In this document: piece by piece, positions 1-5,994 of the stretch
Layout of the letters: each line of letters starts with the position of its first letter
How positions within the stretch are numbered: position 1 is the stretch's first letter
Source: Actinomycetales bacterium
GTDB lineage: Bacteria > Actinomycetota > Actinomycetes > Mycobacteriales > Mycobacteriaceae
Length of the DNA stretch: 8,635 nt
NCBI GenBank assembly: GCA_012841845.1
Contig: DUTZ01000304.1
Span: 1-8,635, forward strand
Reading direction: 5' to 3'
The notes under the pieces: model-generated
Database searches by the model: none
Seen by the model: the letters and a program-made list of their open reading frames with translations, nothing else
Told to the model about the DNA's origin: nothing
Program-made: the position numbers and the translations under genes

Positions 1-1
1 G

Positions 2-817
2 GCCTCCCGGCCCGCCCCCGGCCGGCCGACGGCGGAGGACCGCGACACCGGCGACGTCACCGACACCGCCTGGACCCCCGAGCCCTACACGCCACCGGAT
101 GCCGCGACCCAGCAGCGCCGGTGGCGGATCATGGCCGCCACGGCCGCCGTCGCCGTCGTGGGCATCGCGCTGCTCTCGGCGTGGTTGCTCGGCGCGTTCT
201 CCGACCCGACCGACGACCGCCCGCTGCCCGCCCAGCTCGACGCCATCGAGCGCGCCGCCCAGCAGAGCCGCTCGTCGGAGGCCGCCGCCACGGAGTCCCC
301 CGACGCGGACGCCGACGCCGGCGGCGAGACCGACGACGGCGAGGAGGCGCGCGAACCGACCACCCCGGTGGAGGTCTCCGACGCCGCGCCGTGGCAGCCC
401 AGCTCGTCGCCCGGCAACGCCGAGAACGCCGCCTCCGCCGGCAACGTCATCGACGGCGACGCCTCCACCACCTGGTCGACGGACACCTACCGCGACCAGT
501 TCGGCGACGGGCCCTCGGCCTACAAGCCGGGGCTGGGCCTCATGCTCACCCTCGACGAGGCCGCCGCGCCGCGCCGCGTGGTGGTGCGCTCCACCGACGA
601 CATCCAGTTCGAGGTCCGCGCCGCCGACTCCGCCTCGCCCACCTCCCTCGACGACACCCGACGGCTGGGCCGGGGCACGGTGAGCGGGGGCTCGGGGACC
701 GTGGACATCGACGACCCGGAGGAGTCCGAGTACCTCCTCGTGTGGATCACCCGGCTCGACTCCTCCGGCCCGCAGGCCTACCGGGCCACCGTCTCGGAGA
801 TCGTCCTGACCCGCTGA
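2..817 (+). CDS. murJ: C-terminal part of MurJ/MviN-type lipid II flippase fusion (5' truncated)
   Basis: The frame is open from the window edge with no stop, so the gene begins upstream and only its 3' end is here. A Pro/Asp/Thr-rich cytoplasmic stretch (to about 120) ends in basic RRWR. One hydrophobic membrane helix follows (about 131-199). Next is an acidic, Ala/Asp-rich low-complexity linker (about 200-380) and then a compact domain (about 385-814) with the VIDGD-STTW-ST and GLGLMLTLDE elements typical of discoidin/F5-8C-like carbohydrate-binding folds. In M. tuberculosis the gene before sigM (Rv3910) is a MurJ flippase core fused to a pseudokinase, a membrane helix and an exported discoidin-like domain. 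This tail matches that layout. The flippase and pseudokinase parts lie outside the window, so the identity rests on the tail and on synteny. An internal ATG at 131 is not a credible start, because it would begin inside the helix. Confidence 0.82.
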   Translation, partial: ASRPAPGRPTAEDRDTGDVTDTAWTPEPYTPPDAATQQRRWRIMAATAAVAVVGIALLSAWLLGAFSDPTDDRPLPAQLDAIERAAQQSRSSEAAATESPDADADAGGETDDGEEAREPTTPVEVSDAAPWQPSSSPGNAENAASAGNVIDGDASTTWSTDTYRDQFGDGPSAYKPGLGLMLTLDEAAAPRRVVVRSTDDIQFEVRAADSASPTSLDDTRRLGRGTVSGGSGTVDIDDPEESEYLLVWITRLDSSGPQAYRATVSEIVLTR

Positions 818-853
818 AGGTGACACCCCCACGGACGCCGCCGGGGCGTTAGC

Positions 854-1432
854 GTGACGCGCGTGACCACCACCGCGGTGACCTGCACCGACCGCAGCGA
901 CGTCGAGCTCCTCGACGCCCACGTGGCCGGGGACCCCGACGCGTTCGCCGCCCTCGTCCGCCGGCACTACGACTACCTGTGGCGCCTGGCCCTGCGGACG
1001 TCGTTCAACCGGGACGACGCCGCGGAGGCGCTGCAGGAGGCCCTGCTGTCCGCCTACCGCCGCGCCCACACCTTCCGGCACGCCTGCCCGGTCCGGGGCT
1101 GGCTGTACCGGATCGTCGTCAACGCCTGCCTCGACAAGATGCGCGCCCAGCGGCTGCGCACCCATTCCGAACTCACTCCGCTTCTGCACGAACAGGTCTC
1201 GCTTCGCGACCACTTCCATCAGGATCCGGCCTACGCGATCATCGTGGCCGAGGCACTCACCGAACTGCCCACCGACCAGCGCGACGCCGTCGTCGTCGTC
1301 GACATGCTGCGCTGCAGCGTCGCCGAGGCCTCCCACCTGCTCAACATCCCCCCGGGCACCGTCAAGAGCCGCTGCGCGCGGGGCCGGGCCAAGCTCGCCG
1401 TCCTCCTGGCCGGGATCTCCCTCACCCGCTAG
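854..1432 (+). CDS. sigM: ECF RNA polymerase sigma factor, SigM-like
   Basis: A 192-residue group 4 (ECF) sigma factor that should direct RNA polymerase to a small stress or cell-envelope regulon. Sigma region 2 covers about residues 26-95, including [16 protein letters not shown] and the conserved [16 protein letters not shown] (region 2.4). Sigma region 4 covers about 133-188, with the -35-reading helix-turn-helix around [19 protein letters not shown]. There is no extra C-terminal domain. I use GTG at 854; a second GTG at 863 is possible. Neither has a strong ribosome site, but GGGG at 843-846 suits 854 better. The gene starts 36 bp after murJ. In M. tuberculosis sigM is followed by its anti-sigma gene (Rv3912); here trxB follows directly, with no room for one. 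The linker between the domains (about 1155-1225) is noticeably poorer in G+C than the rest. The SigM label rests on family features plus gene order. Confidence 0.88.
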   Translation: MTRVTTTAVTCTDRSDVELLDAHVAGDPDAFAALVRRHYDYLWRLALRTSFNRDDAAEALQEALLSAYRRAHTFRHACPVRGWLYRIVVNACLDKMRAQRLRTHSELTPLLHEQVSLRDHFHQDPAYAIIVAEALTELPTDQRDAVVVVDMLRCSVAEASHLLNIPPGTVKSRCARGRAKLAVLLAGISLTR

Positions 1433-1434
1433 CG

Positions 1435-1449
1435 GGGGCCGGCGGCCCC
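1435..1449 (+). terminator. Short GC hairpin after sigM
   Basis: GGGGCC (1435-1440) pairs with GGCCCC (1444-1449) around a three-base loop, starting 3 nt after the sigM stop. There is no T-tract, as is common in GC-rich actinomycetes. It may end or weaken sigM transcription just before the trxB promoter. This is inference from base pairing alone. Confidence 0.35.
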
Positions 1450-1458
1450 GTGCGGCCG

Positions 1459-1484
1459 GGAACATCCCGGCGCCCTCGGGTGTT
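1459..1484 (+). promoter_or_regulatory. Predicted SigH/SigR-type promoter for trxBA
   Basis: GGAAC (1459-1463; preceded by G, so GGGAAC) and GTT (1482-1484) are separated by exactly 18 nt. This matches the GGAAY-N18-GTT element known for Streptomyces SigR and mycobacterial SigH, which control trxB/trxA operons in response to disulfide stress. Transcription would start near 1490-1495, leaving a leader of about 75 nt before trxB. The GTT lies in a small palindrome, GTTGACAAC (1482-1490). The same stretch contains TTGACA (1483-1488), but no matching -10 follows at the usual distance. SigM itself recognises a related GGAAC-type element, so the cognate sigma could be either. Confidence 0.6.
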
Positions 1485-1548
1485 GACAACGTGGTGGGCC
1501 GCCCCCGCGGCCACCCGCGACCGACCGTCACCGGACCCGACCGTCAAC

Positions 1549-1554
1549 AAGGAG
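1549..1554 (+). promoter_or_regulatory. Ribosome binding site of trxB
   Basis: AAGGAG lies 11 nt before ATG at 1566. It decides the start of trxB. The in-frame GTG at 1491 lies almost on the predicted transcription start, has no such site, and would add 25 residues of low-complexity Pro/Arg sequence. Confidence 0.65.
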
Positions 1555-1565
1555 CTCCCGCCCGC

Positions 1566-2567
1566 ATGGCCGACAACTTCGTCACCCTCTCCTCCGACAG
1601 CGAGCCCGCCGACGGCGCCACCGGCGCCCCGGCCTCCGAGACGGTCCACGACGTCATCATCGTGGGCTCCGGCCCCGCCGGGTACACCGCCGCGATCTAC
1701 TCGGCCCGCGCCGAGCTCGCCCCGCTGGTCTTCGAGGGCTCCCAGTTCGGCGGCGCGCTCATGACCACCACCGACGTCGAGAACTTCCCCGGCTTCGCCG
1801 AGGGCATCATGGGCCCGGACCTCATGATGCAGATGCGGGAGCAGGCCGAGCGGTTCGGCGCCGACCTGCGCATGGAGGACGTCACGTCGATCGACCTGCA
1901 GGGCGAGATCAAGGTGGTCCGGGTGGGCGACGAGGAGCACCGCGCCCGCGCCGTGATCCTCGCGATGGGCGCCGCCGCCCGCTACCTCGGCATCCCGGGC
2001 GAGCAGGAGTACCTCGGCCGCGGCGTGAGCGCCTGCGCCACCTGCGACGGCTTCTTCTTCAAGGACAAGCCCATCGTCGTGGTGGGCGGCGGCGACTCCG
2101 CCATGGAGGAGGCCACCTTCCTCACCAAGTTCGGCTCCTCGGTGACCATCGTCCACCGCCGCGAGGAGTTCCGCGCCTCGCGGATCATGCTCGAGCGCGC
2201 CAAGGAGAACCCCAAGATCTCGTTCGTCCTCAACGCCACCGTCGACGAGGTCCTCGCCGGCGAGAGTGGCTCGGTCGAGAAGCTGCGCCTGCGCGACACC
2301 GTCACCGACGAGACCCGCGAGATCGAGGCCTCCGCGATGTTCGTGGCGATCGGCCACGACCCCCGCTCGGAGCTCGTCCGCGACCAGGTGACCGTGGACG
2401 CCGAGGGCTACGTCGCGACCGTGGGGGAGACCACCGCCACCTCGCTGCCCGGCGTCTTCGCCTGCGGCGACCTCGTGGACCACCGCTACCGGCAGGCGAT
2501 CACCGCCGCCGGCTCCGGCTGCTCCGCCTCGATCGACGCCGAGCGCTGGCTCGCCGAGCAGAACTGA
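1566..2567 (+). CDS. trxB: Thioredoxin reductase (NADPH)
   Basis: A cytosolic flavoenzyme that passes electrons from NADPH through FAD and a redox cysteine pair to thioredoxin. At 333 residues it fits the low-molecular-weight bacterial type. The FAD-binding Rossmann motif GSGPAG is at residues 34-39, after an N-terminal extension of about 27 residues that is rich in Ser, Ala and Glu. The redox pair CATC is Cys157-Cys160, followed by DGFFFKDK. The NADPH-binding GGGDSA is at 174-179 with HRREEFRAS further on, and the C-terminal FAD motif GVFACGD is at 296-302, followed by [14 protein letters not shown]. All catalytic features are intact. The gene lies 60 bp before trxA, so the enzyme and its substrate are co-encoded. 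A SigH/SigR-like promoter precedes it, which fits induction by disulfide stress. The ATG at 1566 is supported by an AAGGAG site. Confidence 0.96.
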   Translation: MADNFVTLSSDSEPADGATGAPASETVHDVIIVGSGPAGYTAAIYSARAELAPLVFEGSQFGGALMTTTDVENFPGFAEGIMGPDLMMQMREQAERFGADLRMEDVTSIDLQGEIKVVRVGDEEHRARAVILAMGAAARYLGIPGEQEYLGRGVSACATCDGFFFKDKPIVVVGGGDSAMEEATFLTKFGSSVTIVHRREEFRASRIMLERAKENPKISFVLNATVDEVLAGESGSVEKLRLRDTVTDETREIEASAMFVAIGHDPRSELVRDQVTVDAEGYVATVGETTATSLPGVFACGDLVDHRYRQAITAAGSGCSASIDAERWLAEQN

Positions 2568-2571
2568 CCCC

Positions 2572-2596
2572 GGTGCCCCGCCCCACCCGGGGCACC
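2572..2596 (+). repeat. Inverted repeat between trxB and trxA
   Basis: GGTGCCCC (2572-2579) and GGGGCACC (2589-2596) form a perfect 8-bp stem with a 9-nt C-rich loop, 4 nt after the trxB stop. There is no T-tract. It could be a partial terminator or an mRNA-processing or stability element that lets trxA be expressed at a different level from trxB. That role is inferred. Confidence 0.45.
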
Positions 2597-2627
2597 CCGC
2601 CCCGACCGACCCGAAAGGACCCGCCCC

Positions 2628-2969
2628 ATGGCCGGTGACACCCCGAACATCGTCGACGTGACCGAGGCCGACTTCGCCGAGGCCGTCCTCGCCGCCAGCG
2701 GCAGCAAGCCCGTCCTCGTGGACTTCTGGGCCACCTGGTGCCGCCCGTGCACCATGATGGCGCCCGTCCTCGACGAGCTCGCCGGCGCCGAGGCCGACAA
2801 GCTCACCGTGGCCAAGGTCGACGTGGAGTCCAACCAGGAACTCGCCGCCGAGTACCAGATCACCGCCATCCCGGCGCTGCTGCTGTTCTCCGAGGGTCAG
2901 CCGGTCAAGCGCATCACCGGCGCCAAGTCCAAGGCCGCCCTGCGCAAGGAACTCTCCGACATCCTCTGA
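2628..2969 (+). CDS. trxA: Thioredoxin with WCRPC active site
   Basis: A small cytosolic dithiol carrier (113 residues) that is reduced by TrxB and in turn reduces protein disulfides, reductases and peroxidases. The fold is recognisable throughout: VLVDFWATWC leading to the active site at residues 37-41, a VAKVDVESN strand, the cis-proline at Ile81-Pro82, and a C-terminal GAKSKAALRKEL helix close to that of mycobacterial TrxC. The active site reads Trp-Cys38-Arg39-Pro40-Cys41. The usual thioredoxin sequence is WCGPC, so Gly is replaced by Arg, and the residue after Cys41 is Thr rather than Lys. Both cysteines and the proline are kept, so activity is expected, but redox potential and partner choice may be shifted. 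The start ATG has GAAAGGA 8 nt upstream. cwlM follows after 65 bp. Confidence 0.95.
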   Translation: MAGDTPNIVDVTEADFAEAVLAASGSKPVLVDFWATWCRPCTMMAPVLDELAGAEADKLTVAKVDVESNQELAAEYQITAIPALLLFSEGQPVKRITGAKSKAALRKELSDIL

Positions 2970-3034
2970 GCGGGCGTCCGCCGGTCCCAGGCGGTAAGTT
3001 CGTGACGGTACGCGCCGAGACGAAGGAGTGACCC

Positions 3035-4225
3035 ATGGCATGGAGACGGGGTGACCGCGGGCCCGAGGTGGCCACGATCCGCGCGACGCTCGCGGGAATG
3101 GGCCTGCTCCACGCCATCGACTCGGTCGGCGTGACCGAGCCCGAGACCGGATCCTCCCTCGCCCGGACCGACGCCGTCTTCGACGCCGACCTCGAGACCG
3201 CCGTCCTCGCCTTCCAGCAGGCGCGCGGCCTCATCTCCGACGGCATCGTGGGCCCCGCCACGCAGGCGGCGCTCGACGACGCGAGCCACGTCCTCGGCAC
3301 CCGCGACCTGAGCTACATCGTCTCCAAGCCGATGGCCGGCGACGACGTGGCCCAGCTCCAGCGCCGCCTCGGCGAACTCGGCTTCTACACGAGCACCGTC
3401 GACGGCACCTTCGGCCCCCTCACCCACGCTGCCGTCGCCGACTTCCAGCGCGACTGCGCCCTCGACCCCGACGGCGTGGTGGGCGGCGAGACCCTGGCCA
3501 CCCTGAGCCGCTTCTCCACGCTGTTCAAGGGCGGCGACGTGTCCTCGCTCGTCGAGCGCGAGCGCGCCCGGTCCTCGGGCCCCATGCTCACCGGCAAGCG
3601 GATCATCCTGGACCCCGGGCCCAGCGGCTCGGAGAACCCCATCCGCATCGAGACCCCCTCCGGCACGGTCACCGACGCGGAACTGCTCTGGGACCTCACC
3701 CGCCGGCTGGCCGAGCGCATGAACCAGGCCGGGGTCGAGGTGTTCCTCTCGCGCCCCGAGGCCATGATCCCCACCGATCCCGAGCGGGCCGAGATCGCCA
3801 ACGCCTTCAACGCCGACCTGCTCATCTCCCTGCGCCTGGACCGCCACCCCAACCCGCGCGGCAACGGGATCGCCACCTTCTACTTCGGCAACTCCCTCGG
3901 CGCGGAGTCCATGCTCGGCGAGGCGCTCTCGGGGTTCATCCAGCGCGAGATCGTCAAGCGGACCCCGCTGCGCGACTGCCGCACGCACGGCCGGAGCTGG
4001 CCGCTGCTGCGCCTCACCCGGATGCCCTCGGTCCAGATCGCGCTGGGCTACGCGCACAACCTCGGCGACCTCCGCATCCTCGGGGACCGCGCCATGCAGG
4101 ACACGATCATCGACTCGATCCTCGTCGGGGTCAAGCGGCTCTACCTGCTCGACGAGGACGACCAGCCCACCGGCTCGCTCTCCGTCAACGACCTCATCGA
4201 CTACGAGCAGCATCAGCGCGGCTGA
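3035..4225 (+). CDS. cwlM: CwlM, peptidoglycan-synthesis regulator (pseudo-amidase)
   Basis: A 396-residue protein. Two peptidoglycan-binding-1 type repeats (about residues 4-85 and 95-165, ending DGIVGPATQAAL and DGVVGGETLATL) precede an N-acetylmuramoyl-L-alanine amidase (Amidase_3) fold from about 188. There is no signal peptide, so it should be cytoplasmic. In M. tuberculosis and M. smegmatis, CwlM is an essential PknB substrate; its phosphorylated form stimulates MurA, the first step of peptidoglycan synthesis, and it also interacts with FhaA and MurJ. The amidase site is degenerate here: DPGHGG reads DPGPSG (His to Pro196), the zinc Glu aligns with Asp214, SIHAN reads SLRLD (His to Arg267), and the catalytic Glu near the end reads Ala336. 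The tail has Q377-P-Thr379-G-S-L, near the length position of the mycobacterial phospho-threonine (Thr374), so it may be the PknB site. AAGGAG lies 6 nt before the ATG. The 3' end overlaps the convergent acetyltransferase gene by 32 bp. Confidence 0.92.
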   Translation: MAWRRGDRGPEVATIRATLAGMGLLHAIDSVGVTEPETGSSLARTDAVFDADLETAVLAFQQARGLISDGIVGPATQAALDDASHVLGTRDLSYIVSKPMAGDDVAQLQRRLGELGFYTSTVDGTFGPLTHAAVADFQRDCALDPDGVVGGETLATLSRFSTLFKGGDVSSLVERERARSSGPMLTGKRIILDPGPSGSENPIRIETPSGTVTDAELLWDLTRRLAERMNQAGVEVFLSRPEAMIPTDPERAEIANAFNADLLISLRLDRHPNPRGNGIATFYFGNSLGAESMLGEALSGFIQREIVKRTPLRDCRTHGRSWPLLRLTRMPSVQIALGYAHNLGDLRILGDRAMQDTIIDSILVGVKRLYLLDEDDQPTGSLSVNDLIDYEQHQRG

Positions 4226-4901
4226 GCCGGGTCCCCCGGCCCCGGGCCCGCACCCGGGCCGTCGCGCCGGAGAGCACCCCGATCTTCCGGGTGGGGAACC
4301 CGCGCTCGGCGAAGAGCTGATCCAGGGCCCGCTCGACGTCGGCCTTCCACAGGTGATCGGTCTCGATGTCCAACCGCAGCCGCGGATGGGTCTCGTGCTC
4401 GGCCACCACGGTGAAGCCGTGCTCCACGAGGAACGCCGCGGAGGTCAGACACGCGCTCGCCCCACACCCGTCACGTGACGTAATCTCGCCGGGGTCCCCG
4501 TTCGTGAGCCCGAAGGTCTCCACGGCCTTGACCCCGCGCCCCCGCAGGTCCTCCACCACCGCGCCGAGGAGAGTGGTGCGGACCCCCGACGGCGCGTCGG
4601 GCTCCTCGTCGAGTCCGGCGAGGAGGACGGCGTCCGCCCCCACCGGGGACGTGGGGAAGCAGGCCGCGCGGGGCACCATGCCCGGCGGAGCGTAGAAGGC
4701 CGCACCCGCGGGCCGACCGGCCGCCTCGGCCACCTGCCCACACACGCCCCACTCCAGGGCCACCCGGGAGATCCAGGCCTCCTTCTCGAACTCCGGGTCG
4801 CCCGGAGCGCCGTCCCCGTCCGTCTGCCAGTAGACGCACCGCCGCGACCGCGCGCCGAGGCGGTCCACGGTGGACAGGTCGAGGGGACGGACGAAGGTCA
4901 T
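4194..4901 (-). CDS. GNAT-like acetyltransferase family protein (Rv3916c-type), function unknown
   Basis: A 235-residue protein at the position of M. tuberculosis Rv3916c, next to parB. Its shape is that of a GNAT-related protein: an N-terminal RCVYWQ (residues 21-26), a [20 protein letters not shown] stretch (43-62), a GAAFYAPP strand (66-73), and an [24 protein letters not shown] segment (108-131) where the acyl-CoA-binding helix of GNAT enzymes would lie. The standard Q/RxxGxG/A loop is not clear, so catalysis is uncertain. It has five cysteines (22, 54, 81, 146, 151), three of them in GVCG, DGCG and SACL contexts. The last 25 residues are Arg/Ala-rich, and about ten of them are encoded within the end of cwlM. 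The ATG overlaps the parB stop as ATGA, so translation is probably coupled to parB. Substrate and role are unknown. Confidence 0.78.
   Translation of the reverse strand: MTFVRPLDLSTVDRLGARSRRCVYWQTDGDGAPGDPEFEKEAWISRVALEWGVCGQVAEAAGRPAGAAFYAPPGMVPRAACFPTSPVGADAVLLAGLDEEPDAPSGVRTTLLGAVVEDLRGRGVKAVETFGLTNGDPGEITSRDGCGASACLTSAAFLVEHGFTVVAEHETHPRLRLDIETDHLWKADVERALDQLFAERGFPTRKIGVLSGATARVRARGRGTRLSRADAARSR
4238..4260 (+). terminator. Possible GC hairpin downstream of cwlM
   Basis: GGCCC-GGG (4238-4246, one C bulged) can pair with CCCGGGCC (4253-4260) around CCCGCA, 12 nt after the cwlM stop. It lies within the end of the opposing acetyltransferase gene, and no T-tract is seen. Because the two genes converge and overlap, this is the only obvious candidate for ending cwlM transcription. 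Confidence 0.3.
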
Positions 4902-5992
4902 CGCGAGGTCCCGGCCGTCCCGCCCTCGAGGAGGGCCAGGACGCGACGGAGGTCGTCGTCGTCGCCCACGTCGATCGTGATCCGGCCCTTGCGGCGACCC
5001 ATCGTCACCGCGACGGTCGTCTCCAACCGGTCGGAGAGCCGGCCGGCAGCCGCCTCCCACTCGGGGTTGCGCTCCCGGCCGCGCGTGGGGCGCCGCGTCT
5101 TCTCGGTGGTCTCGCCGCCGTCCTTGTTCGCGAGCGTGACGATCTCCTCCGTCGCGCGGACCGACAGTCCCTCCGCGACGATGCGCGCCGCGAGGTCGTC
5201 CTGCGCGGCCGTCCCCGCCTCGAGTCCGAGGAGTGCCCGCGCGTGGCCGGCCGAGAGGACGCCGGCGGCGACCCGGCGCTGCACGGCCGTGGGCAACTGG
5301 AGGAGGCGGATGCTGTTGGTGATGGCCGGGCGCGACCGGCCGATGCGGGCCGCGAGCTCGGACTGGGTCACCTCGAACTCGTCGAGCAGCTGCTGGTACG
5401 CCGCCGCCTCCTCGAGCGGGTTGAGCTGGACGCGGTGGATGTTCTCGAGGAGCGCGTCGCGGAGCAGGTCCTCGTCCTCGGTCTGCCGGACGATCGCGGG
5501 GATCGTCTCGAGCTCCGCGCGCTGGCTGGCCCGCCACCGGCGCTCGCCCATGATGAGCTGATAGCGCCCGTCGGGCATCTCCCGGACCACGATGGGCTGG
5601 AGGAGCCCGAACTCCTTGACCGAGTGGGCGAGCTCAGCGAGCGCCTCCTCGTCGAAGTACGTCCGCGGCTGTTTGGGGTTGGGGTCGATGTCCGCCGGCG
5701 AGATCTCCCGGTAGACCGCGCCCGGATCCACGAGCTCCGTGGTTTCACGTGAAACATCGTCCGCGTCCTCCGTCGGCGTGACGGTGCGCGCGCCCCCGGG
5801 GCGCGGGGGAGTCCCGCCCGCCCTACGGGGTCGCGGCGGGGTGGTCCGCGGGCCGTCCCCCCGGTCCTCGGTCCCGCGCGGGCCCAGGATGAGATCGGCC
5901 GCGTCGTCTCCGAGCCGCGGGCTCTGCTCCGGGGCCGTGGGGATCAGTGCGGCGAGGCCCCGTCCGAGACCACCCTTGCGCTGCTGAGCCAT
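4898..5992 (-). CDS. parB: Chromosome partitioning protein ParB
   Basis: A 364-residue CTP-dependent DNA clamp that loads at parS, spreads along DNA and recruits SMC and ParA for origin segregation. In order: a basic N-terminal motif [12 protein letters not shown] (residues 6-17), which in ParB proteins contacts and stimulates ParA; a long disordered Pro/Arg/Gly-rich linker (about 25-92); the CTPase/N domain with PKQPRTYF (106-113), GERRWR (149-154) and ENIHR--LNPLEEA (183-196); the parS-reading helix-turn-helix (about 208-230, [16 protein letters not shown]); and a C-terminal dimerisation domain (about 308-358). The start ATG at 5992 is 2 nt after the parA stop and has GGAGGAG inside the end of parA, so the two are translated together. 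The stop overlaps the acetyltransferase start. A parS site lies inside the reading frame at codons 80-84. The frame stays open upstream across parA but has no ParB features there. Confidence 0.97.
   Translation of the reverse strand: MAQQRKGGLGRGLAALIPTAPEQSPRLGDDAADLILGPRGTEDRGDGPRTTPPRPRRAGGTPPRPGGARTVTPTEDADDVSRETTELVDPGAVYREISPADIDPNPKQPRTYFDEEALAELAHSVKEFGLLQPIVVREMPDGRYQLIMGERRWRASQRAELETIPAIVRQTEDEDLLRDALLENIHRVQLNPLEEAAAYQQLLDEFEVTQSELAARIGRSRPAITNSIRLLQLPTAVQRRVAAGVLSAGHARALLGLEAGTAAQDDLAARIVAEGLSVRATEEIVTLANKDGGETTEKTRRPTRGRERNPEWEAAAGRLSDRLETTVAVTMGRRKGRITIDVGDDDDLRRVLALLEGGTAGTSR
5741..5756. other. parS site 1, inside parB
   Basis: GGTTTCACGTGAAACA matches 15 of 16 positions of the bacterial parS consensus TGTTTCACGTGAAACA; the 14-bp core palindrome GTTTCACGTGAAAC is perfect. 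On the parB strand it encodes Val80-Ser81-Arg82-Glu83-Thr84 in the non-conserved linker of the protein that binds it. Confidence 0.95.
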
Positions 5993-5994
5993 CG

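Noticed and set aside
1491..1565. GTG at 1491 as the trxB start.
   Set aside because: It sits at the predicted transcription start with no ribosome site, and the added residues are unlike any thioredoxin reductase; ATG 1566 has AAGGAG upstream.
1422..3041. A 539-codon minus-strand frame over trxB and trxA, and another (2897-4213) over cwlM.
   Set aside because: Both mirror codons of clear genes and show Gly/Ala/Val/Asp-rich repeats without domains.
4469..4480. CGTCACGTGACG, a perfect 12-bp palindrome sharing the TCACGTGA core of parS, inside the acetyltransferase gene.
   Set aside because: The outer TTT/AAA bases needed for specific ParB reading are replaced by CG, so it is unlikely to be a working parS. 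Palindromes of this size are expected in GC-rich DNA.
4902..5537. A long upstream extension of the acetyltransferase frame across parB.
   Set aside because: This part lies in another frame over conserved ParB motifs and is Arg/Pro/Gly-rich; the ATG at 4901 overlapping the parB stop is the natural start.
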